From NCBI GenBank assembly GCA_900073065.1, contig FJOG01000008.1, positions 972,338-984,393 of the forward strand: 12,056 nucleotides of DNA. Direction: 5' to 3'. The translations under genes were made by a program, and so were the position numbers. The stretch comes from Phialocephala subalpina (lineage: Eukaryota > Ascomycota > Leotiomycetes > Helotiales > Mollisiaceae). Numbering within the stretch: position 1 is the first letter of the stretch; each line of letters opens with the position of its first letter. Under the pieces are notes generated by a model that was not told the DNA's origin, did no database searches, and was given only the letters and a program-made list of their open reading frames with translations. Shown piece after piece: positions 9,201 through 12,056 of this stretch.

Positions 9201-10048
9201 CGAGGCCTCGTCGAGCGGACACGTCGAGGTCGTCCAGTTGCTGCTCGAGAAAGGGGCTAATGCAGCGGCGGCTGATGAAAACGGATGGACGCCACTACAT
9301 AATGCCTCGTCGAGCGGGCACGTCGAGGTCGTCCAGCTACTGCTCAAGCAGGGGGCCGATGCGGTTGTAGTTGCTGACAGTGGACGGACGCCACTATACG
9401 AGGCCTCTAGCAACGGGCACGTCGAGATCGTCCAGCTGCTGCTCGAGCAAAGAGCCGATGCAGCGGCGGCTGCTGATAATGGACGGACGCCACTATACAA
9501 GGCCTCTGAGAACGGGCACATCGAGATCGTCCAGCTACTGCTCGAGTAGGGGGCTAATGCAGCGGCGGTTGCTGATGGCGGACGGACGCCACTATACGAG
9601 GCCTCTAGCAACGGGCACGTCGAGATCGTCCAACTGCTGCTCGAGCAAGGGGCCGATGTACAAGCGGTTGATCGAGGCGGACGGAGGCCGTACCGGGTCT
9701 CTAGTATCGGGTACTCCAAGGAAAAAGGACAGACGCCACTGCACCGGGCCTCTGAGAACGGGCACGTCAAAGTCGTCCAGCTGCTGCTCAAGCAAGGGGC
9801 CGGTATACAAGCGGTTGATTATAGCGGACGGACGCCACTATACGAGGCCTCTAGCAACGGGCACGTCGAGGTCGTCCAGCTGCTGCTCGAGCAGGGGGCC
9901 GATATACAAGCGGTTGATCCAAACGGACGGACGCCACTGCGCCGGGCCTCTGAAAACGGGCACGTCGAAGTCGTCAAGCTATTAGCTACTGCTCAAGAAG
10001 AAGGCTGATATAGCGGCGACTAATAAGTATATCGACGTTATCAAGTAA
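6241..10048 (+). pseudogene. SesB hydrolase-NACHT-ankyrin NLR pseudogene
   Basis: About 1255 codons run in one frame with no intron. N-terminal part (residues about 60-326): a SesB-like alpha/beta hydrolase with VDVCFVHGLTG, nucleophile elbow AYSLGG (Ser at codon 6721), GTPHKGS and a C-terminal NHREMVRF holding the likely catalytic His (codon 7120). Middle: CEWLLRYETY, then a ruined P-loop (7474-7500), an intact Walker B WLFIDALDE (7804-7830), the HENGEDISTYV block and, near 8494-8520, VKDFFVDKGL. C-terminus: about 11 ankyrin repeats from 8983. Fungal proteins of this layout are NLR-like receptors: repeats sense, NACHT oligomerises, the hydrolase acts as effector. Stops start at 6280, 6847, 6940, 7219, 7240, 7273, 7465, 7546, 7600, 7639, 7741, 7837, 8269, 8317, 8368, 8419, 8476, 8488, 8662, 8761, 8788, 8809, 8842 and 9547. 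Most replace an expected Gln or Trp, as G:C-to-A:T changes do. A 7-bp duplication near 9980 shifts the frame, so the original end was probably TAA at 10046. No full protein can be made. Confidence 0.93.
8983..9984 (+). repeat. Ankyrin repeat array, about 11 units of 99-102 bp
   Basis: Repeats of 33-34 residues follow the pattern GRTPLYEASSNGHVEVVQLLLEQGAD. They start near 8983, 9085, 9184, 9283, 9382, 9481, 9580, 9679 (truncated), 9727, 9826 and 9925. Neighbouring units are very similar in DNA as well as protein, as expected from recent expansion or homogenisation. Codons here are GC-rich, with only one stop (9547-9549, CAG to TAG). Unit 8 is shortened to about 16 residues. Units 5 to 7 carry one extra residue in the loop (VVVADS, AAAADN, AAVADG). 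The array would form the solenoid sensor of the receptor. Confidence 0.93.
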
Positions 10049-10660
10049 TTTATATTTTTATATTTTTATAATTTTGATCAAAAGAAGCTTAAAGGAATTA
10101 ATCTTTATATATTATACGATTTTAATATTAAAAATACTTTTATATAATTTCTAAACGTATTACTTATATTGGCGAATTTAAAATATTCTAATAACTTTAT
10201 TTAACCTTTAAACTATATAATTCTATTAGTAAATATTAGCGAATTATTAATAAGTACTATATTCTTTAGTTTTTAAATAGAAGTTTATTTCTATCACGTG
10301 AATTATTAGTATTAAAACCGATATCGATTAGATGTATTTGAATCCTTAAATTAAATAATATTTTATATTTCACGTATATCGCTTTAAAACAAGGGAAAAT
10401 AAGTTAATATAGGGTTTAAATACAATTAATTATAATAATATTAACGCGTAGAAAATATAAATCAAAATATAAAATTAATTTATATTAAATATTCAAATTA
10501 ATATCGATTTCAATTCTTATTATATTAATTAAATAAATAAAAATTATAATATATAATATTTTTTTTCCTTATATATAAAGGGTCAAAGGCAGTATTTATT
10601 TTTATAGTACGTTAGTATTCCCATTATTAGCATCTTCTAATATAGTATATATTGGGGACG
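10049..10660. other. AT-rich 3' flank, nothing recognised
   Basis: Immediately after the presumed original stop of the ankyrin gene the sequence returns to AT-rich, CpG-retaining RIP-type DNA. Two plus-strand frames between about 10160 and 10440 are moderately open, but neither resembles a family I know. No terminator or polyadenylation signal can be singled out in such AT-rich sequence. Confidence 0.6.
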
Positions 10661-10855
10661 TTTTAAATATTTGTATTGATTTGGTCCTAGTTTTCGCTCG
10701 TTGCCGCTCACGGTCGCAGGATGGCCCGTGCGTGAAACTTAGCAAACAATTACATAAGTGAGATTACGTCGCACCAATCGTAATTATTATGGATTGTACG
10801 GGGTCGTTTTACGCTGTACCGATACGAGTGGTAACCTTATATAAATTTGCTTACT
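10661..10855. other. GC islet of unknown origin
   Basis: A short island with much higher GC and intact CpA/TpG sits in RIP-type DNA. It includes TTGCCGCTCACGGTCGCAGG (10700-10719), CCCGTGCGTGAAACTTAGC and a small inverted pair ATTACG/CGTAAT (10763-10768 and 10779-10784). It has no long ORF and no tRNA or rRNA signature that I can see. It could be the end of a transposon or LTR, or a spared piece of single-copy DNA. Confidence 0.4.
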
Positions 10856-12056
10856 ATAATAGTTATAAGGTTTGATCGCGATTTCCAATATAATATTAAA
10901 GCTTTATAATTTAAATATAATTATTTTATAAATATTTTAAAGTAATAGAATTTGATAATAGAATTATAATAAAGGAATTTGATTATATTATAAAAGGGGA
11001 CTCTCCGTAAATTAAACGTAAGAACGATAATGCGAATATAAATTTCTAGTAGGAAAAGTTTAAAGTATTTAAAAGTAATTATAGAATACGATTTATATAA
11101 AAATATAAGAAATATTTATATATATACAAATTTTAAAATACTTGAAATTGAAGTACTTATTATTTTTTTCGGTATATAGGGTTTTTCGATATATAAGGAT
11201 AAACGTTAATCGTTTTTTATACTTTTATTTAAATATTTCGTTTAAAGTTTAATTAGGGAATAAATTCAAGTAAACTTTTATTAGAATTTTTTTTAATTTT
11301 CAACCTTTTTATTAATTCCTTAATTCTATTTATTACTCTTATATATTTATATATATTATCTTTAAAATAATTTATTATTATTATATTCTTTTGTAATTCC
11401 TATTGAAGTATTTAATTAGTAGCTTTAAATTAATTTAATTCGTACTTTAATCGCTATTTGAATTCCGATTTTATTATAATTTGATCTCTTTATTATTTCA
11501 ATTTTTATTCGATCCGTAGTTTCTTATCTCGCAATTCGTTTATTTTAACGTTGAAATTGAATTATAAAGATTATATAAATAATTAACCGGGATTAAAACT
11601 CAATGTATTTATATATTTCTATTAAAGTAAAGACTTTTTATATAATGTCTTTCGAATTGATTCCAATTCGTATAATTATAATCGGTATAATCTCAAATAA
11701 AATATTAATCCCTTTATATAATTCTTTATAAATATTAATCGAATAATTACTTATATTTTTTGAGAAGAAGTATTTTTTTTCCAATAATATTTTCCAATTA
11801 TAAGAATTATTAAAACCAAGGATCAAATGAACTTATAATAATTCTATTGAAATTTTTATTTTACTCTTTAAAATATTATTAATTAAAGTTGAAAAAAAGC
11901 GAGAAAAAAGTCTTACGTATATACTTTGATAATTATTCTCGATATTTACTTTTCTATTTATTGCACTTTAAATTGCTCGATCGTAATAAAATTATTCGAT
12001 ATATAAATTAAAGAATTGGGAATAAAAAGAATAATAAAACGTATTACGTATTTTTT
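10856..12056. other. AT-rich DNA with a doubtful minus-strand coding remnant
   Basis: One minus-strand frame is open for 62 codons from 11826 to 11641, with no ATG start, reading ILGFNNSYNWKILLEKKYFF and on. It stays fairly open to about 11450, including TTDRIKIEIIKRSNYNKIGI, then breaks up. The same frame is again open at about 11110-10922 (KSYSIITFKYFKLFLLEIYI). The composition would suit a RIP-decayed protein rich in Arg, Asp and Thr, perhaps from a transposable element, but I recognise no domain. Treat it as a hint only. Confidence 0.25.

Noticed and set aside
8850..9791. A 313-codon open frame antisense to the ankyrin array
   Set aside because: It is a repetitive Ser/Pro/Leu-rich shadow produced by the GC-rich tandem repeats; the sense strand has clear ankyrin motifs in every unit.
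8983..9984. CRISPR-like array of regular repeats
   Set aside because: The units are about 100 bp, contiguous without unique spacers, and translate to ankyrin repeats.
9371..9985. A 204-codon plus-strand frame rich in Arg and Ser overlapping the array
   Set aside because: It is the shifted frame of the same repeats, with no family resemblance; the same holds for 9077-9370.

Overview
The window looks like nuclear DNA of a filamentous ascomycete (Pezizomycotina; I cannot name the genus) that is a graveyard of fungal NLR (STAND) immune-type genes and transposons, damaged by repeat-induced point mutation (RIP). Two kinds of DNA alternate. One is extremely AT-rich: 5101-5160 has 3 G/C in 60 bases. 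CpA/TpG is scarce there while CpG survives: 1981-2040 has four CpG and no CpA or TpG. The other kind is GC-rich islands, for example 9121-9180 with 36 G/C in 60 bases. CpA loss with CpG retention is the classic RIP footprint and argues against mitochondrial DNA.

Layout. 1-1462 is AT-rich with nothing recognisable. 1463-3160, minus strand, is a heavily decayed NB-ARC plus tetratricopeptide (TPR) gene, hidden because nearly every Gln and Trp codon has become a stop; it is best read in one fixed frame, not as an ORF. 3161-3872 is AT-rich and may hold the lost N-terminal part. 3873-4415, plus strand, is the 5' half of a pogo/Fot-type DDE transposase, also RIP-decayed. It ends exactly where a much less mutated 402-bp LTR-like element begins (4416-4817, TG...CA ends). 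4818-5787 is the most AT-rich stretch, with no gene seen. 5788-5886 is a second, short LTR-like sequence followed by a possible primer-binding site. 6241-10048, plus strand, is the main feature: an intronless gene for a three-part NLR, with an N-terminal SesB-like alpha/beta hydrolase, a central NACHT NTPase and a C-terminal array of about 11 ankyrin repeats. It keeps one frame for about 1255 codons but carries 24 in-frame stops and a 7-bp duplication near the end, so it is a pseudogene. 10049-12056 is again AT-rich, with a GC islet at about 10661-10855 and a doubtful minus-strand coding remnant.

How the parts relate. Both NLR genes belong to families linked in fungi to non-self recognition and heterokaryon incompatibility: an N-terminal effector, an NTPase switch and a repeat sensor. 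Neither can make a full protein now. Decay is uneven: the NB-ARC/TPR gene and the transposase are almost saturated with changes, the hydrolase/NACHT gene is intermediate, and its ankyrin array and the LTRs are nearly untouched. I found no new intact biological system. The most interesting points are the hidden NB-ARC gene, the transition-only destruction of the NACHT P-loop, and the sparing of the ankyrin array.
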